Shown piece by piece: positions 45,117-57,065 of a stretch of 64,000 nucleotides of DNA. The position numbers and the translations under genes are program-made. The DNA is from Tenodera sinensis (Eukaryota; Arthropoda; Insecta; Mantodea; Mantidae). Positions within the stretch are counted from its first letter, which is position 1, and each line of letters opens with the position of its first letter. The stretch spans positions 50,092,076-50,156,075 of the forward strand of contig CM060970.1 of assembly GCA_030765045.1 (NCBI GenBank). The letters are read 5' to 3'. The notes under the pieces were generated by a model. The model saw only the letters and a list, made by a program, of their open reading frames with translations. It ran no database searches and was not told where the DNA came from.

Positions 45117-48079
45117 AAAAAAGAAGAAAAGGAAAGAAAAAAAAGAGGACAACGATGAAATCAAGACTATGACAACTGTCAAATTCTCTATTTGGGTACC
45201 AACCTTGTTCACACTTTGAGGCATTTCTTCAAAGAAAATTTAGAATATTATATAAAGTTACTCTTAGTCTCCTATCATAACTACATATTTGGACATAGAG
45301 AAAACCAATATCTTCAGAAAAGCTCCATAGAATTGCAAGTCATGTCCCAAAATATGAGCCTATGTAGAACTACAAAGCTATATTATTTGTTCTTGTTTGC
45401 AGTTTCTCGGCATACAAGTAGGTATCTTATCTCTAATCAGTTCTGAGCCCCCTAGACAAAAGAAACATCTGGATTTATGTCCACAGTATGAACGGGTGGT
45501 TGAAACCATTATAGTGAATTCTTACTAGGGACCAGCCAAATATTTTAAGTTCATAGAACTGTAATGTAGCTGTAAAAACATAAATGTTGTGCAGCTAATT
45601 AGACCCACGGGTGATATAATGAGGTTAAAGAACCCCTAATTTGAAATTAAAACATTTTGTTTTATACCCCAGCTAAATTCTATTTCTGATGCTTACAAAA
45701 AACAGCCATGCACCGTACTGCAGTGAAGAAGCATCAGAAAAGAATTGAATGACCATCATTAGCAGACCACAGAAAGTATGACAAATTGCTGGAAATTCAC
45801 AGAAGTAAATTTCCTGAAGTCCAATATTTGCCATGATATTATTTGAATTGTTTTAAGCTAGCCATTAGTTGCTCTGTGCTAAAAGCAAATCAAACATTAC
45901 CTACACAATCAAATATTATAGTATTAAAATAAATATTATACTTACTGCATTCCACCATTTAATAGGATTTGCTTACATTTAAACAATGGAAATACATAGC
46001 ATACAAATTTTCAGCATAAAATAAAAGATTGCAGTGCTTATTTATTTACTTAAGCCAAAGTAAATAGGTGTGGATTATTATTTTTTTTTTTTTTTGAGAA
46101 ATCGTAACATATAAGGTGCTTCTGAAAAAAATTTTAACGAAATAATAACTTATGTTGTGACTTGAGTGTTGTAATGGTGTCATTTTTAAATCTTACATTT
46201 GTTTTTAACATAAATAGATGAGTATATTTATTATAATGCACATATTTCAAGTAAACTTTCACAATCTCTACATCCGTGCCTGCTCTCATACCTACCTGAC
46301 ATTATTTGAAGTGCAACATTACTTAAAGTTTGTAATGTCATTCCTCATTAATCATTGTAAGCACAGTATATAAGTGTTGCATATAAGTTGTGCACCAGTT
46401 TTACTGAGCTTCTCTATGAACTGAGCAAAAGAAACTATTAGATCAGAGAAGTCCTTCTAGCTCTATTATGTACTCCAGTTAAAGCATAAAAGAGGTCAAC
46501 ATTTTCCGACCAGTATCTAACCTTAATAGACATGAATATACATTAGGGTAGCACTTCACTTTGCCAAACCTAATTATGCACAAATTTTATAGTATTCCTA
46601 CTATTTATAAATAATATATCATAAGTAGAAAACATTAGCATCTGCTGTCAGAAAATTTGGGGAAGGTTTTCTGATCAGCATTTGCTGAAGTTTGAGGTAT
46701 GACGTTAAATGTAACGACAAAGCAGAAAAGAATGTATAGCATCTTGATGAAGATTTGTTTTTCATTTATTTTACTACTTGTGTGTTTAGTCTTATGTGGA
46801 AAAAAAGATTAAATACCTAGTCGGATCGATTATTGGAAAAACGTAAACACTTTATACAATTAAAAATACTATTTCCCAATGCTGCTCAAATGTAAAAAGA
46901 AAAGCTACACTGTGAAAACTTATTTACTTATATAACAAAACTTCTTAAAATAGTATCTCTACATTATCTAGCTTTGAGAACTTTGTAATTTATAATTCAT
47001 ATAGAAATGCCTTAGAAGTGGTAACTGTTTGTTCTAAGAATATATATACATACATATACATAAATATCAAAACTAATATTATTTTACATACTTTGTAGTT
47101 TATACTACACTTTCTGAAAACTTTCTAAATGTTAATAATTCTAAACTTTAATGAGATTTTAATGTCTGAACTTGAATCATCGGGGAAGAGACTCAAGTTC
47201 TCTGCATTAAAACAGAACTGTTGAACTACAAGCAGCACCAGGACATGTATTGAAACACTGCTCTTGTTAATAACTTTTTTAAATTATAAAAAGATACAGA
47301 GTGTAAATGCAAACTTGCTTATTATAAAAAAAAATTAGTGTGCTTACGCATCTTTTTTTATTTATTTTTAACAGTATGCTACAAATGAAAAGATGTTTTA
47401 ACAGGTGAACCCTTTTTCTACTTCTGTCATAGAAAGTAGTCACTTTGCTTAGAAAGCAGTGTAATAAATAGAAAAATGAATGAAAGTTGAATGTAGACAA
47501 AGTAATTGGAATGAAATAGAAAAGTCTGTGAGACAGATAGCGGTAGAGTAAATAAACAGAATGCCAACAAAGAAACCCACTTTGTATTCCTGTCTTTCGA
47601 AACATCTTGTACTCTGTAAAGTAACAGTGTAGCATAGAGTTTATTATATTTCCACATACCAAAATATTTACTGCTGGTACTCAATGCAGGATGTACAATG
47701 TATCACCTAAATTACTTTTAATAAAAATCCTATCTAATGACTATGTCTATTAATTTTGTTCTGTTCATATAAAACAGCATACTGTAATCTACTGTGTTCA
47801 CCAGGTAAGGACAAAAATTCCCTTTCTCAAATTTTCTCAACCTGTCAAACTTTACTTCGTGTGAATTGCCTTTAGGGCATAAAATTAACCCTAAGAAGTC
47901 TTGAGACAAGTTGAAGATTTTACTCCATTTAAATTGCACTTGTTAAAATCATTCCTCATTCAGATTTACTGATGGGCTTGTTAGCATTTCTGAGCAATGT
48001 GAAAACCTGTATTCTAAGAGCTTTTTACCAAAATTTATATTAATATTATAAAAGAAAACAATTTGTGGTGTGTGTGTTT
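45117..48079 (+). other. Region after the stop codon, possible 3' UTR
   Basis: About 3 kb of AT-rich sequence with no recognisable transposon or SINE, unlike almost every other 3-kb stretch of the window. An AATAAA signal occurs at 45928-45933 and others follow, so the transcript end cannot be fixed. Some or all of this may be the 3' UTR of the host gene. Confidence 0.4.
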
Positions 48080-48418
48080 CTTCTTTTTTTGTAGTGTTTA
48101 ACACCCCCTTTTACTACTATGGCACTACAGGCGGTGACACTAATGCTACATGGAATGAAGATGGAGCACTGGCGGAATGAGATGGCAGGGGAAATCGAGA
48201 ACCCAGAGGACACCCGCCCCAGCGCCGCTTTGTCCACCACAAATCCCACATGCAGTTGCCTGGGATCGAACCCGGGCTGCTTTGGTGAGAAGCGAATGGT
48301 CTAACCACTCGGCTACAGCATGGCCACATGTGGGTGTGTGCGTGCATGTAATCCCAAAAACCACTCAAACAATTCTAATAATTCTTGTAAACTCCATTTA
48401 ATTCCATTTCATTCAGAA
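48080..48418 (-). mobile_element. tRNA-derived SINE (SINE-B), complete head
   Basis: The complement carries tagccgagtgg (A box, plus-strand positions 48305-48315) and ggttcgatccc (B box, 48262-48272), both perfect matches to tRNA promoter consensus. The body 'gtttaacacccccttttact', 'ggagcactggcggaatgaga' and 'cacccgccccagcgccgctt' matches 17271-17490. A tail with 'aattccatttcattcag' ends at 48418, where a mariner remnant starts. Confidence 0.85.
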
Positions 48419-48424
48419 ATTAGA

Positions 48425-48690
48425 GGGGGTTAGGTTGGGAGACCAAAGGGGCCACAAATCTCTACCTAATAAGTCTGTCCTGAAACACACTTTCAATTGT
48501 TTTCATCAAAAGATTGGCTGTATGAGCTGTTGTGGAGTCGTGTTGAAAAAAGTCAAAATCATGCTCCCTGCCTTTTAATTCTCCAAAAGAGGGGTAAAAT
48601 TGTATTCACATAGGTATGGGCATCAATGTTGACTTGAAAACAATTGGCTCTATAACTCAAAACCTAACATTGTTCATGAAGTACCCCTTC
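48425..48690 (-). pseudogene. Mariner-type transposase fragment
   Basis: The minus strand reads a 'VIEPIVF' block, then FDFFQHDSTTAHTANLLMKT with the second-Asp motif (consensus FFQQDGATAHTA), then 'VFQDRLIR'. The catalytic QDG is changed to HDS and the frame is shifted. The third-Asp region (PPRSPDL) is reduced to PLVSQPNPL. No terminal inverted repeats were found. Confidence 0.6.
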
Positions 48691-49759
48691 ATGATAAAAA
48701 AATTGGTGTATGGAGCACCATTAGTGGAGAAAGTTTTCTCAGAGCTTAAATAAATGATTTCTATCTCTGGGGGTAACTTAAAACAAAGTGTATAAGACAA
48801 ACCCACAGACACTGGGAGAATTAAAAAAAAAAATTGCCAGCAAGTTGCCAGCATTTCTCAACGTGAACTATGGTTAGTAGTGGGTAAGTTTCCTAAAGAG
48901 GTGCCAAAATTTATGGATAACCACAATGGCCAGTTTCAGCATCTCCTTTCATTAAATTGGCAAGTAAGGCCTTTAAAAGTAGTTTTAAAAATGTTCTATG
49001 GTTTCATCTGTGCCTTTCTATGATAAGGGCAGATGGCAATGAGTGCCAAGGATGTAGACAGGCAAAACACTGTGCAGCCAGTTCAAAATTTTTTTGCTCT
49101 TCTGGTGTATGATTCATGGAAGTGTTTTAAATAACATAACCTAGTAAGTAAAATTAAAGTGTAATCATCCTGCTCATAAATTTTGACCAATTTTTCAAAT
49201 ACTTAATTTATATTAATCCAATGTTAAATTCTGCAGGTCCAGCTATAACATTAACAACATAAAAAGTCACAACTAATGTATTTGAACTGAGGAGCTTATG
49301 AGCACAAGCAATACCTCCTTATTTTGCTTTTCAAATGGGAAGAGTTCTGATCTGCAGCCAATGAGATACGTTTACATGCACAGTGTTGCAAGCTCATTAC
49401 CCCCACCCTTCATATTTATTGACGGGCGTCAAGCCCCACTTAAGGGGAAAACAATATGGCAACATAGCAGGACTCCAATTGGTTACCAGCCTGGAGATGC
49501 TCAAGGACAAACTTCTTCCCATTTTAAAAGCACAGTAAGTTTTTGGCCACTGTAATATTGTACCTTGTCTATTTTCACTAGCTTATAAAGTGACAGGCAC
49601 AGCCACAGACCATTCTACAGTGCAAATGCATTGTGAACACAGCTGTTACAAAGGTACATGAAGTCCTCAATGGACACCTGGAATCTGGGGATGATCCTTT
49701 TTTATAGAGAAATGTACACAAGTTTGAGCATTAGTTTAATAATAATTTCATATTTCAAT
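48691..49759. other. DNA without recognised features
   Basis: Possibly more of the mariner remnant at its left side, otherwise nothing recognisable. Confidence 0.35.
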
Positions 49760-51740
49760 CTTTGCTATAGTCTGTAATTGTCCTGTTTTTTTTGTACATG
49801 TTATGATGTGATATCTACTGCACTTCCCCCCAATATACACTTGCAGTCTTCGTCTGGCTCGTGGAACTTCTTTTTTACACATATCTTGTGGTGAAATCCG
49901 TGTATGGAGAGTCGTGCTGTGACATGGCACTGTGAGTTGCATACTCTGGTCCATCTGTCATCCATCATCGCTGGTGAAGTGTACAAGTCGAGGTCAATTT
50001 CACTTTTCTTCCTTTCGCTAATATTTGCTAGTGCCTTGCTTGCTTCTATTGACTGTAGGTAAAATGGTGATTGTATGTCTTCTGTGAAGTATGTCTCCCT
50101 CAACATTTCATATACCATCCAGGATCTCACTTTTTTCTAACTCGGGTAATCCTCTTCATTAACATTGCTTTTATTCCTTCTATTCTCATCAGGTCTCTGA
50201 TCTTCAGCTTTATCCACACTTATAATTTCCTACTTTTTGTAGTGGCTTCTTGTGTAATGTTATGTTGTTTTGGGCATTGACTTCCCTCCTTTTCTGAAGG
50301 TCACCTGTAACATCTTTTCTTTGATTATCAATAGGCTGTTTTCCTCCACCCAGGTCTCCAGTCTATGGACTGCCCTTTGCACATCCTCCTTCTCTGGCGC
50401 TCCAATCACCATGTCATTGTATAGGATCAGCTCTGCTTTCGATTCTCCCTCTACTATGCTGTTCATGTCTGTGTGTAAATGTTGAAAAGTGTGAGACTTA
50501 TGGGATCCCCTTGTATGATTCTGTTTGTCTGTACTACGCCTTCAGAGATTTCTATGTTGTTGTTTATTCGGATTATGTTCCTCTGTAGATAGGCTTCAAT
50601 TATTCTCGCTAGTGGGTCTCTCTCACTGATTGTCCATTTCATTTTCTCAATCAGCTTTTGCCTGTTGATTGAGTCAAACGCCTTCTTGAAATCAGCAAAG
50701 ACTGCATGGTATTTCCCTCCTTTGTGTCTCGGGGTGTCTTCTACCTGATCTATTAGATATTTCACTGCCTGGAACACGCTCCTGCCTTTCATCAAACTGA
50801 ATTGGTTTTCTGGGATCTGTCCATTGAAGGCCTCTAGTAGTCTTTCATTTAGTATCTTTCGAAAACTTTAAAGGATGCGTTTTCTAATGCTACTCCGCTA
50901 AATGAGTCTAGTGATGTTCTTCTCCCTTTTCCTTTGTACAGTATCTGTATGGTCACTATGTTCCATGCCTCTGGTATTTTCCCAGTCTGGATACATTTGT
51001 TCATCAGGCTTTCCACAATTCATCCATCTTGCCAAGTGAGTCTTAGGTGTTCCATATAGATTTTGTCTGGTCGTGTGGAGTTCTTGTTTCTCCCTCCTTG
51101 TATTGGTTTTCTAATTTCATTCATTGTAATTGGCTCCAGAGCATGTTGGGTTCTGCTGTTTCTATGCCATATGCTTGCTCCAGCCCTTTCTTATTCAGTA
51201 TGTTTAACAAATGGGGTTCCCAGTTCTGCATGTGAATTTCTCCTGTTGCAATTGAGGTCTTTTTTTCAGTGCTATGAATGGGTCTGATTTTGCTTCCTCT
51301 GCTTGCTTCCTTCCTTGTTTTTCTGTATATTCTTCTTTTTTTGTTTTTCTATTAGTGCTTTGTGTTTTTTTCTCTTTTCCGCATATGTTGTTAGATCTTC
51401 TGGGCGTCTGTATAGATTTGCTGCATGCAGGGCCTGCAGAGTTGCTTTCCTTTCCTTGTAATACTCTTGGTCAAACCAAGCTTGTGCATGTCTTCCTTCC
51501 TTTATTATTATGACTTTCATTATTACTTTGGTGGCTGTTTCTAGGTCTTCTTCTTCTATTAGGTTTCTGGCTTTCCCAATGTTTTCCTCATTTTCTTCCA
51601 TTTTTCCCCCCCATTTTATTTTCCTGGTATATATATACTTGGTCCATTTGCTTCCTCCCTCTTTCATGAGAGGACCCTTTTTTCTACAGCTGTAAAGGAA
51701 TATATAACAGGCTGAACATAGCCAGATCTTCACAAATTAG
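49760..51740 (-). pseudogene. Non-LTR retrotransposon (LINE) remnant
   Basis: On the minus strand the order is: a Lys-rich linker upstream of the RT (WFDQEYYKERKATLQALHAA, near 51450); the RT core with VFADFKKAFDSINRQKLIEK (first catalytic Asp, near 50690) and IIQGDPISLTLFNIYT (near 50490); then, after a frameshift, a YNDMVIGA piece (near 50400) in place of the usual YADDMV, so the catalytic YADD is changed. The C-terminal region contains HVTARLSIHGFHHKICVKKK and a Cys-His ending (CKC...YHIITC, 49760-49840). Several shifts and stops show a dead, near full-length RT-to-C-terminus copy with the endonuclease missing. Confidence 0.75.
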
Positions 51741-51794
51741 GTCACTATTATTGGTTTTGAAATTCCTATCTTTGCAATCACTAGATACAATTAA

Positions 51795-52085
51795 CTTGAC
51801 TTAGCACTGTAAAGGAGGAAATGGAAGTGGATTGGGCATACATTATGGTGAGATGAGGACAGCATAGCAAAACAAGCCTTAGAGTATAATACACAATTAG
51901 TAATAGATGAGGCATACTAAGGAATACATGGAGGAGTATAATAATGGAAGGGTTGGAAAATGGTGGAAAAATCTGGTCCAAGATCAGTAGAATGGCACAG
52001 AACAGAGTTCAGTGGCAGAAGTTCATTGATGCTCTATGCTCCGCTTAGGAGATACAGGAATATCATCATCATACATGTGGACATG
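51795..52085 (+). pseudogene. LINE 3' end fragment with ATC tail
   Basis: The + strand reads RKWKWIGHTL-like sequence at 51825, 'WKMVEKSGPRSVEWHRTEF' near 51955-52010, then SLMLYAPLRRYRN, which fits the C-terminus of a common LINE type (ending in a ...VDALCS... block). It ends in atcatcatcata at about 52066, a usual LINE tail. Only the last ~90 codons are present. Confidence 0.65.
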
Positions 52086-53444
52086 ACTAAACATTCAGCC
52101 AGGTCTAATTTCTTCTTAAATATGAAGTTATTGAAAAATAAAAGACTCATGCAGTTACATTTATGCTACCATTGTACCACTTGCGATATACTAATTTTAC
52201 TTCTTTTTTTTTTTTAACTTGCTCAAGAAGTATATGATCTATTTTGAGAATTTCCGTTCAAGCTATTTTTTTATCTAATTGAAACAATTTCTGATTTATT
52301 AGCATCTCTTTCCACACATCAAATGCTCTAGAAGAAAAATGCAGTGGTCAAGTATTGAAAATATACTTCACATTAATACTCTGGAAGGATTGAAATTGTT
52401 TTTCGATTGCAGATGACATAGAATTTGCTTTAATATATTACAGGGTAAAGATATTTTAGAATGTTCCACAATTACGGGAGATGCAAAATTTAAGGACAGC
52501 TGGCAGGAGGAGCTTGTCAACACAACACCCAATGAGAGGCTTACCACACCTTGCAATGTTGTGTAGTTAAACAAAGTGTGGAATTACACTGTAAAGCCAG
52601 TGTATAAATATCATTTGCACCTACATTTACTACAGAAAAAATAACCTCTTCATGAAGATGACTACTGTGAAGCTTGCAGCCTAAAAATGAACTTCCTATG
52701 TTAAGTGGTTGCAGAGATATGAGAGTGCTTTGAACTCATCTTTCAACCAGGGCTTCTGCTAAGAAACTTTCAAGTTCTCTGTCCAATTTCCTCATGATTC
52801 TTTCATTTATTTGTCAGTATGTGACTCAAAACAGAATCAACATCATCTAAGCCATAAAGGAAAATGGTCCTGCATTAAAGGTGCAATTTCAGTTCCTTTA
52901 GTTAATTACCTACCTTGATTGTGCCAAGTTATTTTATTGGTGCTTAGTTTGTGTAGTAAAAATGTCAGTGAACAAGGCTGAGCAGTGAAAGCCAACCAAT
53001 AATACATAAATGGGAAGTGTGGTCACCAAAGCAGGAATATAATTTACAATGTACATTCTTTCTTGAGAAATCTTTGCAAATGTAAAGAGCGTGAAAAGAA
53101 AACTTTTTAGGGCCATAAAAATTGCCTGCAAAAGCTTTTTAAATTTGTATACACCAAGTAGAATGTATTTGTGCAGAAACATCTGCTGCTGAAGGACAAA
53201 CCCTGATGTTTTCATCTTTTCATCTTCCACAAAAGGATATCACATATAGAAGCATGTTACACATTTAAAAGACTTTAATAAAGACCTTTTGTGGCATAGA
53301 AGCTATTCCTTTTATGACAAGGATTTCCTACCGTAAAGAAACTTGTGTGTGAAATGGAGAAAATTTCTTACAAAGATGCTCTGTTATCTGTATACATGAT
53401 ACTGAAGTCTTCACTTCATTTTTTCTTTACCTGATGATCCATTA
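52086..53444. other. DNA without recognised features
   Basis: AT-rich, with no gene or repeat recognised. Confidence 0.35.
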
Positions 53445-53805
53445 TGTAGGACCTATACCCCCTAGGACTTACAAGCCAGTGCCTAGGGTCAGATGCCTGT
53501 TGGGGAGCACAGGAACCTATGGACTGGACAGAGTGAAGACTTGGAAGTGGTTGGTCAGCCAAGCACCAGGTATGATAGTGAGGAAGAGAATAAGAAATGC
53601 AGGTGAAATGGATGAATGGAAAGCTGATAATGGAGCAATATGTGGAGTGAGTGGCGAGGAAAACTAGGTAACCCAGAGAAAACTCGCTCTGACGCCGCTT
53701 CCTCTGCCACGAATATCACATCCAGGTTCCTGGGGTCGAACCCAGGCCATCTAGGTGGTAGGCAAATGCTCTAACTGCTCAGCCACAGTGCTACCGATAT
53801 TAATC
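53445..53805 (-). mobile_element. tRNA-derived SINE (SINE-B, long form), complete
   Basis: Matches 28270-28560 through 'agtgcctagggtcagatgcc', 'cagagtgaagacttggaagt' and 'gttggtcagccaagcaccag', and matches all SINE-B copies through 'acccagagaaaactcgctct'. It ends with 'gggtcgaacccaggccatct' and 'gctctaactgctcagccaca', whose complement gives a B box (GGGTTCGACCCC) and an A-box region (tgtggctgagcagttagagc). Confidence 0.8.
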
Positions 53806-55298
53806 TATAGGTTTAAATAAAGAAAACCCAATGATGGGTGGAAATTTCTAGCAGAAAGAAGAGATGCTGTTTAGTTTAAAAAATATCAGATTTAATTTTA
53901 AAATACTACTACACAAAAATATGAAATCAAAGCTTCTAGATGCATCTGTCACAACAAATCTTGGAATCTTTTATTTTATCTTTCACTTTTATGAATTTGT
54001 TAAGCTGAGCTTCAGTTAGGAGACTTCAAAATGATGGGAAAGCAAGTAATTGATAAAATAAATGAGCAATAAAATTTAAAATTAATGATTTGTTTCCAAA
54101 CAATACTCTTAACAATAAAAGACCATAAGTTTTAATTTTAAAACTGCATTACACAAAAATATTAAATTAAAACTTTCAGATGAATTTGTCACATTTATTA
54201 TTCCTGTTTTTAAAAAATGTACAGCTCCTCAAATATTTACCTTTTGTATCTCAAAAATTAATTTTGTTGATACTGATCAACTTGTGCACAGACAGTACAG
54301 GAAATATTTTATACACTCAAAGCAAACTTAGAACAACACAGTTTGGAACACGTGTTAAATTTCTATGAATAATGTGTAATTTGCCAGGATGAAGATGACT
54401 TTAATGATGACAAGACAGATGCAACTGATTTGCCACAAGGAACTTTCTGCTTGCCTGCACATACTTTAGTTACTGTTTTAAGGTATGATTTTTAGATTAC
54501 CTACTTGTTAAATTAACATTCACACCAACTTTATATTTACTTGAGTGCTATAGTAATACTCCAGAAAGTGTTTTTATTTTGTCCTTTTACTGTCTTTTGA
54601 TGTATGGCAACATTGTACTTCTCTGGTAGTGGTCAGTCATCAGCCACCTTTAAATTTTGCATCTACCATGGAAAGTAGTATAAATGTATAAAGAGTGTGC
54701 CTGTATTTCAACATTCTAAATTTACTAGCGATATATTGTCACAGCAACTGAGTGCGAATGAGAATCAAGCTATCTCACACCATTGCTTGTAAGCGCCGGC
54801 CAGGAACAATGCTGGCTAAGAACAAACGCCATCCCACACAGTTCTAGAAGCTCTCAACATGCAGGAACTGGTGGGGTGCAGATTTTAAGTCCCAGGTATA
54901 GGACCAGTTCCCAAGCAGCATCGTGAAGAAATTAAGGGGCTTGCAATAGGTAAACAGCCCTGGTCATGAAATCCAACTTTCTGGCAGGGGGTGTTAAGAT
55001 GCTGACCACATCTCCTCCCTGAATTGGTTGGATGATCGTCCACCTCTACCTTGCATATGTGGACATGATGCTGACAGTCAGGTTGGCAGGCGCTAGTCCG
55101 ATATGCACTGTAGTGCCACACGTTTATATTAACATTTGCCATCATATATCTGCTATCCCATTGAACCCCCTGAAGATAAGAACCTCATTGCTAGAGCAAC
55201 CACAATAAAAACCGCTATACAGTACTTTTACGGACACACCGTATAATGAAAAAATAAACTATTAACAGTGAAGCAGCATAAATCTATAATTGAACAAT
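53806..55298. other. DNA without recognised features
   Basis: AT-rich to 54720. The part 54770-55150 is GC-balanced (aagcgccggccaggaacaat) with no domain-bearing frame and no known repeat. Confidence 0.35.
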
Positions 55299-55417
55299 AT
55301 CTTAGACACTCAAAGCTTCACTTATCTTAGTATTTGCTACAAGTTCTTGTTTTCTGCCTTTGATTTCAAGAACCTACAGCAAATACTAACGTAAGTGAAG
55401 CTTTGAGTCTCTAAGAT
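55299..55417. repeat. Long hairpin: 51-nt arms, 17-nt loop
   Basis: 55299-55349 and the complement of 55367-55417 agree at about 46 of 51 positions (atcttagacactcaaagctt against atcttagagactcaaagctt at the outer end). The loop is 17 nt. Either strand, if transcribed, would fold into a near-perfect stem-loop of pre-miRNA-like length. It may also be a minimal fold-back element. Confidence 0.8.
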
Positions 55418-55524
55418 AGTTATAATTATAAACTCTACATTTAGTTATTATCCATTTTAGTTAGTCCTTTTTTATTTTTCCTATGATGCTCCCAAAAATG
55501 AATAGAATGATAAAGAAGAAATTG

Positions 55525-55720
55525 AATGCATGCCAGAAGGAACCAGGAAAATTGGAAAACCAAAGTTAAGGTGGGAAGATGGAGTGAAAGATGTAAGGAC
55601 AATTGGAATCAAGAATTGGAGGAGCTCAGCACTAAACAGGAAAGAATGGGGAAAACTTCTTCAGAAGGCCAAGGCCCACAAAGGGCTATCATGCAAGGGA
55701 TGATGATGACAACGACGATG
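55525..55720 (+). pseudogene. LINE 3' end fragment with GATGAT tail
   Basis: The + strand reads RKIGKPKLRWEDGVKD (55540-55590), then, one frame on, RTIGIKNWRSSALNRKEWGK and KAKAHKGLSCKG before a stop. This is the recognisable C-terminal end of a widespread LINE type (GRPKLRWED...NRxxWRxxLxxAKAHKGL). It is followed by atgatgatgacaacgacgatg at 55699-55719, the tail. Confidence 0.75.
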
Positions 55721-56339
55721 CTCCCAAATCTGAGGTATTATTACCTCCCATTATCTTGGTTTATGAGACTTTATTATGCTTCTCACCCCTGAAACTGTGT
55801 TTTTTGTTATGTTTGTAAATAAGAATCTTAATTTATCTATGAAAACTTACACAAATACCTTTTCTTGTTGAATTACTTTCACGGACATAAACTTAACATC
55901 ATTCTGGCAAAAATAACTCATGAATATTGAGACAGAATATTAGAAGACCCCAAAAGAAAATCGTTCATGTGAATATTTGTTAGGAGGGTAATTTGTTTTT
56001 TGATGTTGGTATGAGTTGGTTAAATGATGAAAACGTGTTACTAATGTTCATTGTTACGAACAATTAAGTTTGTTTAAAGACGTCATAAATATTTCCATAT
56101 TTAATTTTAATATATATGTATAATATATATATTTCACAAACAAAAATTGTGACCTGCCTGACATTGCAGGTGACCATAAAGATCCAGAATACAGAGATAT
56201 ATGACAAAGTCAATTTTAAGAAGAAGAAAAAAAAATGATTAAAATTAATATTCAAAATATTTAAAACATTAAAAGATTATAACAAGAAGATAACAGTTAA
56301 CACATTGAATACAAGTGATTATTTAAAATATATAAAGAG
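55721..56339. other. AT-rich DNA without recognised features
   Basis: No gene or repeat recognised. Confidence 0.35.
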
Positions 56340-57065
56340 TATTTTAGGACATGTAAACATATATTTACAATTTCGGACCATTGCACACCCAGTGCTTTGA
56401 GGCAGGTACTTGTGAATTTAAAACATGTTCCGCGGGCACCAAAGAGTAGTCCTTTTACCTCCCATGCATTTTCAGGTACGTTATATCTCTCACTAAGGTG
56501 AGGAATACATGTTGGTAGATGGCTTCCTTTTCCTCGTTCACCTGTGTTGCCTGCTGTAAATGTTGCTCCATTCTTGCTGTTGGATCAAGAATGAGACCCT
56601 TTCCTGCATCTCTCTTGATGGCTATGATATCTGCTCTTCGATGGCTACCATCCTCAGACAGGCAATGGACCTCTTCATAGACCTCCCAATTGGCTCTACG
56701 AAGGGCTGTAGAAATTGATGAACGCATACGGTGGTGACGATTGTTGCGAAGTAATTCTCCCTTTGGGCAATATCCTAGTACATGCCCAAGGGTTTCCACT
56801 TCTTTACAATTTGAATGCCGACATAGTGTTGTTCGCTGATTTCTTCCAGGCACAGATCTTACTGCTGACGTGTTACATGACATTTTGATGGCATTAGTCC
56901 ATTCAGAACATGACAGGATTTTTCTGTTGCTCATCCACAAATTGGCTCTGGGATTCTCTTTATATGTCTCAATCCCCTTTCCCTTGTGAGGTAGATGACA
57001 CCATGCATCAAACGATTTAAGTTGTAATTGTTTTTGAAGCCATCGTCCTGATTTTGGAAAGACTT
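56290..57065 (-). pseudogene. R2-type LINE C-terminal (endonuclease) remnant
   Basis: The minus strand frame at 56455-56940 contains CRHSNCKEVETLGHVLGYC, a C-x4-C-x7-H-x4-C knuckle of the kind found before the restriction-like endonuclease of R2-clade elements. It is followed by RRADIIAIKRDAGKGLILDP, which fits the Asp-containing core of that nuclease (DII...DPT). Upstream coding continues to about 57060 (SFDAWCHLPHKGKGIETY). Near 56455 a frameshift leads into VKGLLFGARGT, the conserved end region, and a stop near 56290. The reverse transcriptase part is missing. Confidence 0.7.

Noticed and set aside
47279..47684. Hydrophobic 127- and 85-residue frames on the minus strand
   Set aside because: They are rich in Phe, Leu and Tyr because the sequence is AT-rich; no membrane-protein family is recognised, and the two overlapping frames have equal claims.
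48256..48320. tRNA gene candidate (perfect A and B boxes on the minus strand)
   Set aside because: The boxes belong to a SINE head: the same body follows at other copies, and no cloverleaf with a proper acceptor stem can be drawn.
54885..55145. His/Cys-containing 86-residue minus-strand frame (possible zinc-binding protein)
   Set aside because: The Cys and His spacing fits no zinc-finger pattern, there are no splice sites around it, and the composition is that of the local GC-balanced stretch.
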